From NCBI GenBank assembly GCA_007922305.1, contig ML677358.1, forward strand, positions 11,921,343-11,985,342: a DNA stretch of 64,000 nt, in the 5' to 3' direction. The notes under the pieces are model-generated. The model did no database searches, had not been told where the DNA came from, and worked only from the letters and a program-made list of their open reading frames with translations. A program made the translations under genes and the position numbers. Of this stretch, positions 45,318 to 57,059 are shown in pieces; the stretch's first letter is position 1; each line of letters starts with the position of its first letter. The DNA is from Dermatemys mawii (taxonomy: Eukaryota > Chordata > Testudines > Dermatemydidae).

Positions 45318-45515
45318 CAGTCATCTAGACGTGATAAAATTGATCCCTGAACACACTCCCCATTGATGCCGGAACTCCATCTCGACAAGAGGAATAAGCG
45401 GAGTCGGTGGGGAAGTGACCATGGTCGACTCGCCACCATGGGGACAGTCAGGTAAGTCGACTTCTATTGGCATAGCTGAAGTTGTGTATCCTAGGTCAAA
45501 CCCCACTCTGCCCCC
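45318..45515. mobile_element. Harbinger-like miniature-element fragment
   Basis: The phrases AAGTGACCATGGTCGACTCG, GTAAGTCGACTTCTATTGGC and CATAGCTGAAGTTGTGTATC belong to the subfamily seen at 14721. It seems fused to or interrupted by the hAT-like element on its left. The ends are degraded. Confidence 0.5.
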
Positions 45516-46194
45516 GTGTAGTTGAGTAACTTAGGTCAACCCTGCCCCTCTCCCCATAGTCTAGCCCATAGATGCAGTTATGCTCAAGCCTTCAGCCTGA
45601 GTCATACTCTTATTTCTCATTTGAAGAAATTAGAACATAAGCCTCTCTGGCCACCTTTGCAGGTGATTTTTCTCCACTTTAGGAGCAACTCAGAAGTCCT
45701 GGAGAACATGGAACCACAGTACTTTTTTTTTTTTTTGGATGGGGGAGGAGGGGAGAAAACCCAATATTTATATATAATAAAATGAGGACACTCACATCAG
45801 CATATCAGGAATCTGGGGCTTACCCAGACACCTTATACCCTCATAACTGCACAGACCTTGTGCTGGTATCTACTGCACAGGAACGCAGAAGATCTTGACC
45901 TTGCATGTTCTTGCTTGGTCCCCAGTAGGGAACCCAAGACTTCTTTAGGATGGGGGCAAGCTACCCTGCCTGTGCTGGGCCCACTCTCCAGACAAGGGAA
46001 GGAGACAGAGGATAGGGCTTTACCTCTGTCCCTCCTTTGGAGTGATGTGCAAGCCAAGGTAGAGAGATGGAGCAGTCTCTTGTTCACTATCCTCAGCATG
46101 GGAACCAATTGTCCCTGGCCCTTGCATGAAGGTGCAAAGGGGCAGGAGAGGGAAAGATCCTTGTACAAGGGCTCAGGACAACCTGGGCCTTAAT
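45516..46194. other. Unannotated stretch
   Basis: No gene is recognised. There is a run of 15 T at about 45722..45736. Open frames at 45833..46193 mirror each other on the two strands and carry no motif. Confidence 0.4.
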
Positions 46195-46315
46195 CTTTGT
46201 GTGCGCCTGTTTCTTGGTCAGGAAAGCAGGAATAACAGCACCTACATCATGGGGATTATGTCAAGTGCTCTGAGATCTTTGGCTGGAAGGAGATACTGAA
46301 GTGGAAAGTAATAAA
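46195..46315 (+). mobile_element. MIR-type CORE-SINE fragment
   Basis: AGGAATAACAGCACCTACAT, CATGGGGATTATG and AAGTGCTCTGAGATCTTTGG match the 3' half of the MIR core (GGGATAATAATAGTACCTAC, CTCATAGGGTTGTTG, AAAGCGCTTAGAACA) in plus orientation. The 5' half is not visible. Confidence 0.5.
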
Positions 46316-48019
46316 TAGAAAAGAGGAAGAGCCAGGAAAAAGTAACTGATTTATCTCATCTACCAAGGCCAGACTTAGGTCATTTTCATCTCAGCAACCA
46401 GCAGCCACAGAACTTCAACAGCTGAAGCTATGAACACCAACAAGGCAGAATTTAACTCGCTCCGAATGAGCTACTGGGCCTCCCCGAACAGACAGGCAGT
46501 TGTTGCTGAGGGCATACGGTCCATTTGGGAGCAATACAAGGATTTTGACACTGGGTAACCAAGAAAAAAAACACATCTGATTCACCCTTGTTCTTCTGAG
46601 GTGCATCATACAGTGTGTCCCTTGACACAAATATTCTGCACCACATTACACTGCTCACCAGGCATGTCCGAACCTGCCGAGAAAATAACATGGTTCCTAC
46701 AGATTTTGACATGGTGAGAAATAACCACAACAATCTTGCATTAAATTTTTTCAAGTCTCAACTCCCCATCACCATCTCTCAGGGGATTCCTATTGGAAGA
46801 GACAAATGTGATAAATTCCTGAAGGGGTCACTGAAGGTATTTTGGCCTCCTACTGTACGCCTCCTCTTTTCTAAATGCTCAGGTATTTTTGATCACAGTC
46901 CCTATTCCTCCAGATTCCCCTCCTTTCAGAATAATCATTGTTCCTGAAAGAACACTGAAGATATCCCCATTTTAGCTACACATGGCCTCTCTTCCTTTAG
47001 CTAGGGACAACTAGATAGTTGGTACTCCCCTGAGTGCATGGCAGATAGGAATTAGAAACTGGGTCTACTGCATAGCAGGTTAGGGATTTACTATGCCATC
47101 AGAAACCGACTTCCTTTGTCTCAGATTCCAGATTTAGGGGAAAGACTGACATTTTGTTTCCACATATTTTGCAGACCTTATATTGCAACATACCTCGATT
47201 GGCTAGAAGTGGACTTGAGGGCATAGAAGTTCACAGTCCCCGTAGGTAGCATAATAAGCATGTTACTCTGGACTGGCACATATCCAACCATATTCAACAC
47301 TTCTTAAATTAGCAACAGGTCATTCTGTACATCTTGGATTAACATTAGTTTAAATTACAACAGGAAATATATTAGATATGTTGAAGGGTCTGAACTGAAA
47401 CATAGCCTTAGAGCATACAAAGCAGCAAAATACTTGATTTGCTGCCAGAAAACATGGCTGTTAGATCATTCAATAAGCTAGGGCCTCGAGGCCTCATGAA
47501 ATAAAGGACTTATTGCAATACTCTGAAGGAGGATTAATTGGATAAGGCACAAACTTAAGGGCCGTTCTTGGAATTCCATAGGGGTTGTATGAACACACAC
47601 CTCTGGTAAGTTACTTTCAGGAGATTGATTTAAGGCATCAGCCTATCAAGGCCGTATTTTATTACCTAGTGGGATGTCTAAGAGCTACTCCCATTCATTC
47701 ATGATTTAAGTGTACAGGACCAAGTTCTCCTCCAAGGCACCCTGTGATCCTATTGACATCAATGAAGTTGTGCCAGTGTAACCAAGAGGTGAATATGGCC
47801 CACTGTAATGTCATTAGACACACTCTGGATTTACACCAGCATAACTGAGATAAGAATCTGGGCCAAAACTACTGATGTTTGTAGCCCAAAGGCTACTGAT
47901 CTTCCATGGACTTTCATAGATGATTCCACACTATTAACAGTAGCAGTTCAATGAAATCATCTTAAATGTCCATCCGAGGGACCGATAATCTTCTAACTGC
48001 AGAGAACTGAATTATGTTC
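46316..48019. other. Unannotated stretch
   Basis: No gene is recognised. Positions about 47735..47870 hold TATTGACATCAATGAAGTTG and GATTTACACCAGCATAACTG, traces of the diffuse ancient repeat that continues at 48020. Confidence 0.4.
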
Positions 48020-48165
48020 TGCGGGCCAAATTCAACCTTGGTGGAAGACAATGAAATGCCAGTGACATCAGTAGAGTTGGGCAAAATTCAGCACCGGTGT
48101 AAATGGCTCTACAGAAGTAAATGGAATTGCACTTTTATACCAAAGCTGCGTTTGGCCCAATATGC
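48020..48165. repeat. Ancient interspersed repeat
   Basis: GGGCCAAATTCAACCTTGGT, CAGCACCGGTGTAAATGGCT and ACAGAAGTAAATGGAATTGC, ending in GCGTTTGGCCC, form the GTGTAAAT...GTCAATGG type old repeat, also seen at 47.8 kb. Family name unknown to me. Confidence 0.45.
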
Positions 48166-48326
48166 TGTCAAAGACAGGAGGTTGCTTAGGAAGAGGATTG
48201 TTATTCAGGTTTATCAGTCAGCTGTGTCCACATGGCACTGTGCAATGCCACAGAGCTCTGGGAGCTCCTCCAGAACTCCTCGTCATAGCTACAGTAATTC
48301 CTTGGTGCTGTACCACAGGGAAGCCG

Positions 48327-48500
48327 TGTAGGCTAGTGTTATAGCAAGGGACAGGGAGAAGGAGACTGGGTTCCCTGCCCAGCGCTATCCCAGACTCACT
48401 TGATAACCCAGGGCAACTCACTTAAACCTCTGTCTCCATTTCCCCAGCTGTTAAAGGGGATATTTTTACGTATCCACCTCTGTCAAGACTCCGCGGATGA
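48327..48500 (+). mobile_element. MIR-type CORE-SINE
   Basis: ACTGGGTTCCCTGCCCAGCG, AACCCAGGGCAACTCACTTA, ACCTCTGTCTCCATTTCCCC and GTTAAAGGGGATATTT follow the MIR core in plus orientation (CTGGGTTC, GGGCAAGTCACTTAACCTC, CTCAGTTTCC, TAAAATGGGGATA). Confidence 0.7.
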
Positions 48501-48597
48501 AGAGTGCAAATGGTTATTGACAGCGGGCAGAGGCAGCTTTGGACACGTGACAGACAGAGATACAGACATCATTGCTCTTGTACAGAGCCCCATTCAG

Positions 48598-48868
48598 CAG
48601 TGGCGGCTCTACGATTTTTGCCGCCCCAAGCGCGGAAGTTCAGCAGCAAGCCTGTGGCTGGTCCGGTGTCCCGTAGATTCGGCAGCATCTCTGTGGGAGG
48701 TCGATGGGGCCTGCGGCCTCGTCATCCCTGCCGCAGAAATGCCGCCAAATCCGTGGCAGCCGCAGACGGCAGCCCGACTGCTACCCTGACAGTGAACGTC
48801 AGGCCACTCCCCGGCAGTTTGCTGCCCCAGACACGTGCTTGGAGCACTGGTGCCTGTAGTCGGCCCTG
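48598..48868. mobile_element. GC-rich hAT-like element
   Basis: The left end CAGTGGCGGCTCTACGATTT and the right end, reverse complemented, CAGGGCCGACTACAGG give degenerate inverted ends starting CAG, as in hAT elements. The flanking octamers CCATTCAG and CCTTCCAT agree at 5 of 8 sites, a weak duplication. The GC-rich body (GCCGCCCCAAGCGCGGAAGT and reversed GTGCTTGGAGCACTGG) creates a 149-codon frame across it that I treat as non-coding. Confidence 0.6.
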
Positions 48869-50929
48869 CCTTCCATATATAAATTGTTCCAGACTAATTG
48901 TCTTTTGGAGCATTTTTATTAGTAGTATTATTATTAGAATCAAGGTAACTTGATGAGTAGCACTGGGCAAGCAATCACAAAAGTGAGATTGCTCCAGCTA
49001 CTGATCAAATACAACAGTCATTTGAGCAAACTATTTAATAAGGGAAAAGTATATATCCCTACCGGAATTCTTGATGCTTCTCATCTAAGATTATTATGCT
49101 ATAGGGTATTGCAACTTCACATGGTTATTCTGTCACTGGCAGTGTTAAGAAGATTGATCGGAGATAGCCCAAGTCAGTAAACTGTCCAGCTGGCTCCAAC
49201 AAATCCCAGCTATCTATTACATTCTTCAGTGTTAAGGGAGGAGGAGCAGCTCACATTTTCTTTAAATACTAAATAAATACCAAGATAGAAATTCTTAGCA
49301 TTCCAGATAAAGTGCCCGGCTTAATAAGCCTTTGCCTCACTGCTCTCTTATCTCTCTTCCTCCTACTTAGATTTAAGGTGACGTGTGCTTAACGTTAACC
49401 TGAGCTGGCATCTTTCCAGCACTCTGAAAGGACTAAGGCTGTAAATTATAAGCAATTCTATTTGGCCTCTGCACTCTCTCACCAGCCCACATCGGAGACC
49501 TGTTTCCTTCCAGTCAACGGTGTTGCTCTGTGGATTTTCACAGAGCCCAAAGAATAAAGTGCTTCAGTTTATTCCCACACAGCCGACATTCCTGCCATGT
49601 CATCCCTCACAAGCAGGGATCTGAACATTAGGAAGTTAGTCTGACTGTCCCAAGCAGGCACCTAATCCTGAGGGAGAAGTTGGTGGGTCTGGAGGAATCT
49701 TGCCATTGCAAGTCTCTGCGCTAATTCAAGCTGCTGGTAGTAGGAGCCCAAAATTCAGCTGGTGGTTCGGAGAGGCGAGCAACACTTGAATTTCTGCTCA
49801 GATCTCAAAAAGGTAAAAAGGCACCTATCATGTGAGTTGGATACCTAACCACGTCCAAGCATCTAAATGCCTGTGCAGGACGAGTGATCAAGACAGGTGG
49901 CAGACGGCTTCTGAATGAGGATGGTTTTGTCCTTTGTTACTGCTCAGTTGGGTGCCGGGGAGGGAGCCATGCTCTACAGCCTGCTTTTTCAAGAGGCTAA
50001 TGAGCAGATCAAGATTTTTGAGGGCCAAAGGCACTTTTGTATTCCGGGGCAGCAGGAGGAAGAGGCTCCCGCCTCAGCACCAGGAACTGGGAAGCGGCTC
50101 CCTGAGTGCATGGGGAAGCAGCCAAGACTAGGAGTCGAATTGCAGCTCAGCAGAGCCCCATGGTGCCAGGGGTGTTTTGAGTACTCACTGCTCTCCCCCA
50201 CCCCCACTGCAGTAAATGTGATTGCCTGCTTCAAAGCCTATTGAAATCAATAGGCAGACTCCCATTAACCTCTGTGGGCTCTCAACTGGGTCCCCCCCAC
50301 CTCAAAATTAAAGAAAAATCATTTGAGGACAAACTCTTGTCCGTAGAAGCCCCAGGGTGTTGGGTAGCTAAGGGCAGGGCTGGCCCTGTGAAAGGTGCCC
50401 TCTTCATTTTACAGCCAAAACGTAGGCTCCTCTTTTCCCACCCTTGACATAGAAGCTAAAGCCACAGTGAATTATGCCTGATTTTCAGGATTTCCTCTAT
50501 TTATTTTATTACGAACTAGGAAACACTGAACTTTATAGCCCTCACATACATCTTCTCTTCTTTCCCCAAGTTTCTGTTGTATTAATTGGAACGAGATGAA
50601 AGCCCTCTGCTCGCTAAAATGTGACCTCTGAATTGCCCTGGCTCTTACATAAATTCCCTGGCTGGTGTTTCCAAAGCTGCAGAGGCCAGTTCATGTCTCA
50701 TATAACTCCACTGGCTGCAGGAGTTGCACTAGACATGAACTCGGCCCATTGAAAAAGAGCCTGTAAAGATGTTTTAATTAAAAAGTGCAGTTTTGATTTT
50801 AAACTAGTTAACTCATCACCTCTCTAAAGCAAACACGAAGATTGTTTTGTGAGAACTACAGGACCTGGGAGTCCACTGACATGCACTGGAGGAGGTCATT
50901 TATGTTATTAAAGGACCCCCGCTCCACTA
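48869..50929. other. Unannotated stretch
   Basis: No gene is recognised. Position about 49800..49880 carries GGCACCTATCATGTGAGTTG and CATCTAAATGCCTGTGCAGG, a short trace of the CCTAA-type ancient repeat. Open frames at 49915..50244 overlap on both strands and lack motifs. Confidence 0.4.
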
Positions 50930-51050
50930 CCAGTACCCAAATAATATCATGTAACTTCTCTTTCTGTGAAATGGAGATAACGATACCTACCTTACATAGG
51001 GAGTAGTTGTGAGGCTTAAGTCTGTAAAACTGCCCATGCTGCCCCTCACG
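50930..51050 (+). mobile_element. MIR-type CORE-SINE fragment
   Basis: TGTAACTTCTCTTTCTGTGA, AATGGAGATAACGATACCTA, CCTTACATAGGGAGTAGTTG and TGAGGCTTAAG align with the MIR core (CTCTCTGTAAAATGGGGATA, ATAATAGTACCTACCTCATA, GGGTTGTTGTGAGGATTAA). Confidence 0.65.
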
Positions 51051-51244
51051 CTTTGGAATAGCTCCGCATAACACCCGAGAAGCTCCTTGTTATCCTCCTT
51101 TATCACCCTCTTTTGCCATGATGCCCACAAAAACCATGACTACTGTCAACCTGTTGCTGTCCTGAGATCATCACCAATCTTGCTCACCAACAATGTCTCA
51201 CTCTTTCCTTCTGCTCCCCTGTCTGTAGCCACCTGGCGTGTCTC

Positions 51245-51355
51245 ATCTTAGAACTGTGAGCTCCTTGGGGCAGGTGCTACTTTTTTATTCTGTATAGTGC
51301 CTAGCATAATGCAGTTCCTGGGCCAGGACAGAGGCTCCTAGGACTATGACAAAAC
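51245..51355 (+). mobile_element. L2/MIR-type 3' tail
   Basis: AACTGTGAGCTCCTTGGGGC, AGGTGCTACTTTTTTATTCT and GTATAGTGCCTAGCATAATG correspond to the conserved 3' end of L2 and related SINEs (GTGAGCTCCTTGAGGGCAGG ... GTGCCTAGCACA). Confidence 0.65.
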
Positions 51356-51384
51356 AAAATCATAAAAAAATGTTAATCAAGGTC

Positions 51385-51515
51385 TCAGCACTCTTTTTTA
51401 AGGCACTGATGCCCAGCTCCTCTAAGTGCCTAACTCCCATTGAAACCCATGTTGTTAGGCACCAGAACACCTTTGAGGATCTGGTGCCTAAATCCCTTTG
51501 AGAATTTGGGCCTAA
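51385..51515. repeat. Ancient CCTAA-type interspersed repeat
   Basis: CTAAGTGCCTAACTCCCATT, GTTGTTAGGCACCAGAACAC, CTGGTGCCTAAATCCCTTTG and AGAATTTGGGCCTAAAACCC match the wording of the repeat at 16035. It is partly self-complementary. Confidence 0.5.
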
Positions 51516-54500
51516 AACCCAAAAGAATTATTCTGAGAGCTTTAGAATAGCTGATCTTTTTAGTCCCAACAATTATTTTCCCCATTTTAAAGGTTTAGGT
51601 TTGGCCATCGTTACAGCTCACAATCTTCTCTGTCACATAGTAGGAATGGCCAGAAATCTAATTTATTGCTACAGTTCATGACCTCGCATTACAGAATGCC
51701 AGGTTTTAATGGATAAGACACCTGACTCGTACACTAAACATCAGTCCATGCAGGTCACTTCTCTGAATAAGATTTACAGAGGTTTTTCCTGGAGTAAAGG
51801 TGCCATTCTCGTTTGGCACGTAACTCCCCCAACGTCAAGGGAAATTGCTGGATTGAGCCATTATGCTCAGTGGATTGTTAGGTTCCATCATGCCTAAGGA
51901 GGGACAGTTATCAAACCAAGCCATTCTCTTGGTGTTAGACATCAAGGGACAGGCACTTGTTGCTGACACAGGATGACATGGTGGGCATTTTATTTCTTAG
52001 ACTCAGAGACTCGAGTTGGAATCAATCCTGCTGATTTGTTTTTAAATTAAAATTTAGACCCCACTTCTTAAATGCTTCTTTTTCAGTATGGTCGAAACAG
52101 ACAAATTCACCTATTTCATATTTACAATGGAATGGAGGGTTACGCTCAACATTGGATTGAGATACCTTTCCTTTTCCTGATGTACTTTTGTATGGCTTAT
52201 TTTGTTTATAGACCATGTCAAAAGAGCTTAGTAGATGAGCTCTCTCAATAATCACGCTAGCAGATAGAAAGTTCAAACCCATCTGTATTTTTAGTACTTT
52301 TCTCCCTAGGAAACTAGAGAGTCAGCTGATGAAAATCCAGAAATCAATGCACACTCTGAGTTAACTGCCTAGAGTTATCTGTAAGTAATTAGCAGGACAT
52401 CCAATAACTTGAGAGACTACCAGAAGCTCAGTCTCAGATCATGAGTGGCTGTCATTTGAAAACTTTTGCAGTGATTTGCATTGTCAAAAGTAATTTCCTG
52501 AGCGAAAGTGCGTGGGTTCCGATTTCTACTTTAGAAACCTTTTCACAAGGCAGAAGGGAGTATGACCAGAAAAGTTTTTCACCACTTGTAAACAGACACA
52601 GGCATATGCTAACATGCAATTTAATCATTGGGCAAGAAAATAAATCTATCATGTCTGTTTTCTAATTAAATGGCATTAAATTCTAGCACTCTGAGCATTG
52701 CATATGCTACAAGTGCCATTATGAATCTATTGCTCTGATTTACATTCAGTCAAATGTACGTTAAAAAGAAAGCATTGCTTTGGGTTTAAATGAACATGTT
52801 TGATTCAGCAATGCACTTGGACTGCTTGACAGGACAACCGATTTATACAACACCAGCTGCTTCTATATTAAATGGTGCACATGTAGCTAAAATTAGGCAT
52901 TAAACAGATCAGATTTCCCACTTTTGGCCTCTCCTTGTGCTCCCCAACACTAACGGTATTTCATGGCAGAAATTCAATGGCAGCTATTCAATTAAAGCCC
53001 ACATGCCATTTTTATTCATTTAAACAAATAAGAGTAATTCCCCGCTGCCCCGATTGAAGGTGCCACATGCATCACCATCACAAAAGCTGACTTTTCAGGG
53101 TTTAAGTGCTCCGCTATTTCAGCTCCAGTGAACTTTTCAGGGCGTTAGTCTTCATTGGTGCTCAAAATAGGATTGTTTTTTAAAAAAATGAAATAGTCAA
53201 GTTGCCTAAGTACATCACAAGATGTCGCGTTGTTAGCATGTGCAATTAGTACTTCTACCAGTTTCATAATCTGTGCTTTAGCTTGCTATAGGGTCCTTGC
53301 AGTTGACTGTGTGATTCTATTTACTCTCAGTGTGCAGGGCGTGTCTCTTGCTCCATGTTTGCAGTGACTAGCACAAAGGGGTCCCAATTTGGAACTTCTG
53401 AAATATACTGTAATACACAGAAGTGATTAGAATACCTTGAATACTTCAAAATGCATCATTCCAAACATGGTTGTATGCTATGCAATGCCAGCCTGGCTGC
53501 ACATTCAGCAGCAGCTGGGGTGAGATCTGATTTTATTTTGCATTACACTAAACAAGCAAATCCTATTAGACTTCGACAACAGCCCATCCGGTCTAAATGA
53601 AACTCTACCTAGGGAGGCTAGATCCTGCAGTGCCAAAGTAATTTGGTTCTTGGTAGGGAACGACAGCATGGTAGTTGAGAAAATGAGGCACTGGAGTTTT
53701 GCTATCAGCTTCAATGGGAAAAGGATGGGGACCTTTGGCTTCTACAAGAAGGATTTGCAGACTAAGACCAGTCCTAGAGGATGTTGGAGAACTTCAGGTG
53801 AACAGCAGCTCCCCAAGCAGGGAAAAGTGACATAAGGGAGGTGAAGGGAAGGTTACAAAGGCCGGAGGCGGGAGAAGTCATCAAAGCACTGGAAGTACCA
53901 ATGGTGATGAACACAGACAGTGCTCCGATGGGCTCTTCGCCTCCTCTTTGCTATGGCTGCCAATAGCCACATCTCTCATCCCCGCAGCCTCACAAGATTC
54001 CACTTTCTGAGCCATCCTGACTGAGTAGCTGGGTGCCTCACTGTCTGACTGACTTAGGCCGGCTTCATCCGCCCTTGTTGCTTAAATCATCCAAACACAC
54101 CCACTTGGGACACCAAAATAGCTCCTACTGGGCTGCAGCAGGCTATTGGGTACAATAAAACTGGCTTTCAAAGCAGCTCCTACAATGTCTAGACAGACCC
54201 ACAAGACAGAACTTAAAGGGACAGTTCACATTAAAATATTTTAAATTTTATAACGATACTTATTTTTAATAGCACTAACCCCCTGGATCATTAAAAGGAA
54301 AGTTCGGGAGGTAGATATTTCTGATGTTCGCCGTTTACTCTGTATGTCACTCAGAAGAGGAAACTAGATGAGCAGTTACCCTACAGCCTCCCTGTGTTGG
54401 CATTTGGGACTTGAGGGACACAGAGTCGGACTTCTTGGGGAGCCCAGACTGAGTCGCTCTTGGGAGAGTGGTTCCAGCTGGACTCCCAGTGTGCGGTGAA

Positions 54501-55387
54501 GGCTGGTGTCCGTTTCCTCCGAGCCTGTTGCCTGGGGCTGAGCCAGCTCTGCTAACGGACAGCATGAGACACGGCCTGGGAAGGGGCCTGAGCATAGGAC
54601 TGAGGACTAGTGACTGGTCCATTCCAATCCTGGCTCCACTTCAGAGTCATTCTGCAGCCTCTGCAGGAGTTATGCAAGGCTCAGAATTTGTTGGCGCTTA
54701 AGCACCGTGGGCCTAACAACTCGCTGCCCCTGCAGGTAACTTGGACACAATGTTAGACTAGCCCAGATCACATGTAGTTGAGTAGGTGCTTAGATGGATC
54801 AGGAAGCAGCATGACTGGGATCGTCCCTATGTCACAACTAGTCCTGGGCTCCCATAAGGCCCACAGGTAGGTAGCTGGGATACGGCTGCTCGGTGTTGCA
54901 TTGGGGGCTGACTGATCCCCCAGCCAGCTCAGAGAAGGGGAGTCACAGGCTGTCGTCATCCCCTCCACCCCTGTTCCCTGTGCCAGACTTTGCATCTGCA
55001 CAGAAGTGAATCCAGGCTTCAAAGATCAAGGGTTTGGGTTGGTTTGGATTTTTTGAACAACAAGGCGGCTCAAAATCAGTCTTATAATGAGGCATCTTTA
55101 ACTCTGGGGGGCCCACTGCTACCACAGACTACTCCAGAAACAACCCACAGCCCTCTGCCACTTGAGCTAAATCAGATACAGAAAGATCCTCATGTTCTTT
55201 CTAATTCACCACCACTCAAGAGAGGACAACATGCTGTCAAACAAGCAGTGCCTGATTCTGCTGCCACGGAGATCAGCAGCAAGAAACCTCCCATCGTCAT
55301 TTCTACGGAGTAGACTCCCTGAAATCCTTGGCAGCAAACTAGCCACAACCAATTTCATTAATGACTGATTCATTACAGCCAGACAAA
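51516..55387. other. Unannotated stretch with one exon-like frame
   Basis: No gene is recognised in these 3.9 kb. The frame ending at 55313 (about 55053..55313) is proline- and serine-rich with QTTPETTHSPLPLELNQIQK and ends ISSKKPPIVISTE. It is noted as a weak terminal-exon candidate. Nothing else is supported. Confidence 0.4.
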
Positions 55388-55668
55388 CTTATCTGGGCAT
55401 AAGCTTTCGTGGGCTAAAACCCACTTCATCAGATGTATAGAGTGAAACATACAGTAGATAGATTAGATAATGAAAAGATGGGGGTTGCCATACCAACTCT
55501 AAGAGGTTAATTAATTAAGGTGAGCTATTCCACTCTATACATCTGATGAAATGAGTTTTAGCCCACGAAAGCTTATGCCCAAATAAACTGATTAGCCTCT
55601 AAGATGCCACAAGTACTTCTCGTTCTTTTTTACAGATACAGATTAACACGGCCACCACTCTGAATCCT
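55388..55668. mobile_element. Inverted-arm element, possibly Penelope-like terminus
   Basis: GCATAAGCTTTCGTGGGCTA at the left faces TTAGCCCACGAAAGCTTATG at about 55559, an inverted pair. The far right contains GATGCCACAAGTACTTC and ends AGATTAACACGGCCACCACT, the reverse complement of the left outer phrase of the copy at 11688. The outermost left arm (GTGGCACCTTAG...) is missing, so the copy is 5'-truncated. Confidence 0.55.
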
Positions 55669-55954
55669 GTCATTGCAGCCTGTTTTCTCCAGATCTAAAG
55701 GAGCTTCCAAGGTGATTATAAACAGGCGATGTTTGAGGAAGCATTGACAGGTTGGTTTTGAGCTAAGGAGACTCAAAAGGAAGATTAGATAAAAATCAAA
55801 CATCCCTATCAGGGTGATTATTCAATGACCTGGATCTCAGAGAGAGGTGGTGGGTGAGGTAATAACTTATTGGATCAACTTCTGTTGGTGAGAGAGAGAA
55901 AAAGCTTCTGAGCTACACAGAGCTCTTCCTCAGTCCTGGGAAACGTAAGTGGTG

Positions 55955-56205
55955 GTGTAGACATGGCCTAACTTGGCAAAACTTATTTCGTTCAGGGATG
56001 TGGAAAAACACACACCCCTCAGCGACATATGTTTCTCCAGCATAAGCAGTAGCATGCACAGCTCCAGGTCAGTGGGAGAGCTTTTCCCGCTCATTGGGGG
56101 TGGTTTAATTATGTCCATGGGAGAGCTCTCTCCCACTGGCATAGAGCGGCTGCATGAGAGATCTTAACACAGCGCAGCTGCATCAGTACAGCTGACTGCT
56201 GCTGC
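55955..56205. mobile_element. Harbinger-like miniature element
   Basis: GTAGACATGGCCTAACTTGG at the left, the internal ACACACCCCTCAGCGACATA, AGAGCTTTTCCCGCTCATTG and AGAGCTCTCTCCCACTGGCA match the copy at 62637, in the inverse order. The right end (CACAGCGCAGCTGCATCAGT) resembles the inner side of the 4482 copy. Terminal bases are uncertain. Confidence 0.5.
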
Positions 56206-56227
56206 TGTACTCAGCTCTCTAATACAG

Positions 56228-56349
56228 AGAGTGATCAGATGTCCCGATTTTATAGGGATAGTCCCAAAATTGGGACCTTTTTCTTATATAGGCTCCTATT
56301 GCTCCCCATCCCCGTCCCAATTTTTCACACTTGCTGTCTGGTCACCCTA
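56228..56349 (+). mobile_element. hAT-like non-autonomous element, short form
   Basis: AGTGATCAGATGTCCCGATT at the left and, reverse complemented, TAGGGTGACCAGACAGC at the right mark the same family as 8931, 19355 and 28964. The left end has mutated and the target duplication is no longer clear. Confidence 0.7.
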
Positions 56350-56490
56350 TAGCCAGACAGCTAAATACAAGGTGGAACAGATAGTTTAGCATAAGTAGTG
56401 AACACATATTTCAAGGGACCATTCAAGGTGAAGTGGTCCAATAATACCTCTCCCCTTAACAGAAGCTGGTCCAATAACAGATATTTCCTC

Positions 56491-56637
56491 AAATAAGATG
56501 AGGAAGACTTTGTAGCACCTTAGAGATTAACCAGTTTATTTCAGCATAAGCTTTCATGGGCTATAGCCCAAGAAAGCTTATGCTGAAATAAACTGGTTAG
56601 ACTCTAAGGTGCCACAAGCCTCCATCGTCTTATTTAC
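56491..56637. mobile_element. Near-perfect hairpin element (arms of ~73 bp)
   Basis: The left arm, 56491..56563, and the reverse complement of the right arm agree at roughly 60 of 73 positions, with a centre at TGGGCTATAGCCCA. Arm wording (TTTGTAGCACCTTAGAG, AACCAGTTTATTTCAGCATA, AGCTTTCATGGGCTA) is that of the elements at 11688 and 55388 with the middle removed. Right of it, GGACACAGACTAACATGTCT corresponds to their outer phrase. The element can fold into one long stem. Confidence 0.7.
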
Positions 56638-56987
56638 GGACACAGACTAACATGTCTGCTAATCTTAAACCTCTCACTCACCTTGTCTCTCTAATCACTG
56701 CTCTACAGCCAAAATGCTTCTGAAATAAAATGTAGTCAAACTTTACTAATTCTGGGTCACTGAGAATGAAAATGATGCTTAAAATTGTTGATTGGCTCTA
56801 GTTTTCAAGATATGCTATTGGGTCAGTATATACGACCCTTGACATGGGAATGGGGGAGGATAAGTGAGTTATAAAGGGAAGGGATCTCAATTTAAACCAG
56901 AATTGACTAAAATACATCTTTGACTGGGTCTATGAATAAATCTGTGACTGGGTTTGGACAGTACTTGCTTTTTAGACAAAACAATGA

Positions 56988-56997
56988 ATGATGCAAT
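56988..56997 (+). promoter_or_regulatory. C/EBP-ATF (amino-acid response) element core, site 1
   Basis: ATGATGCAAT contains TGATGCAAT, a perfect TGATGNAAT composite site bound by ATF4 with C/EBP factors in stress-response genes. It lies 210 bp before the transposase start codon. Function is inferred from the motif alone. Confidence 0.4.
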
Positions 56998-57029
56998 CTG
57001 AAGCTGGTATTGCGTTATACGTGATATGA

Positions 57030-57039
57030 ATTGCATCAT
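57030..57039 (-). promoter_or_regulatory. C/EBP-ATF element core, site 2 (inverted)
   Basis: ATTGCATCAT on the plus strand is the exact reverse complement of site 1 and has the ATTGCATCA core of the known amino-acid response element. It lies 168 bp before the start codon. Confidence 0.4.
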
Positions 57040-57059
57040 GTTATTCCTAGAAGTCATGG

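Noticed and set aside
48598..48868. CpG-island promoter
   Set aside because: The GC-rich stretch is confined to a hAT-like element with inverted ends and no gene follows it.
48504..48953. 149-codon plus-strand frame overlapping a 129-codon frame
   Set aside because: Both cross a MIR remnant and a GC-rich hAT-like element; the length is explained by GC-rich sequence poor in stops.
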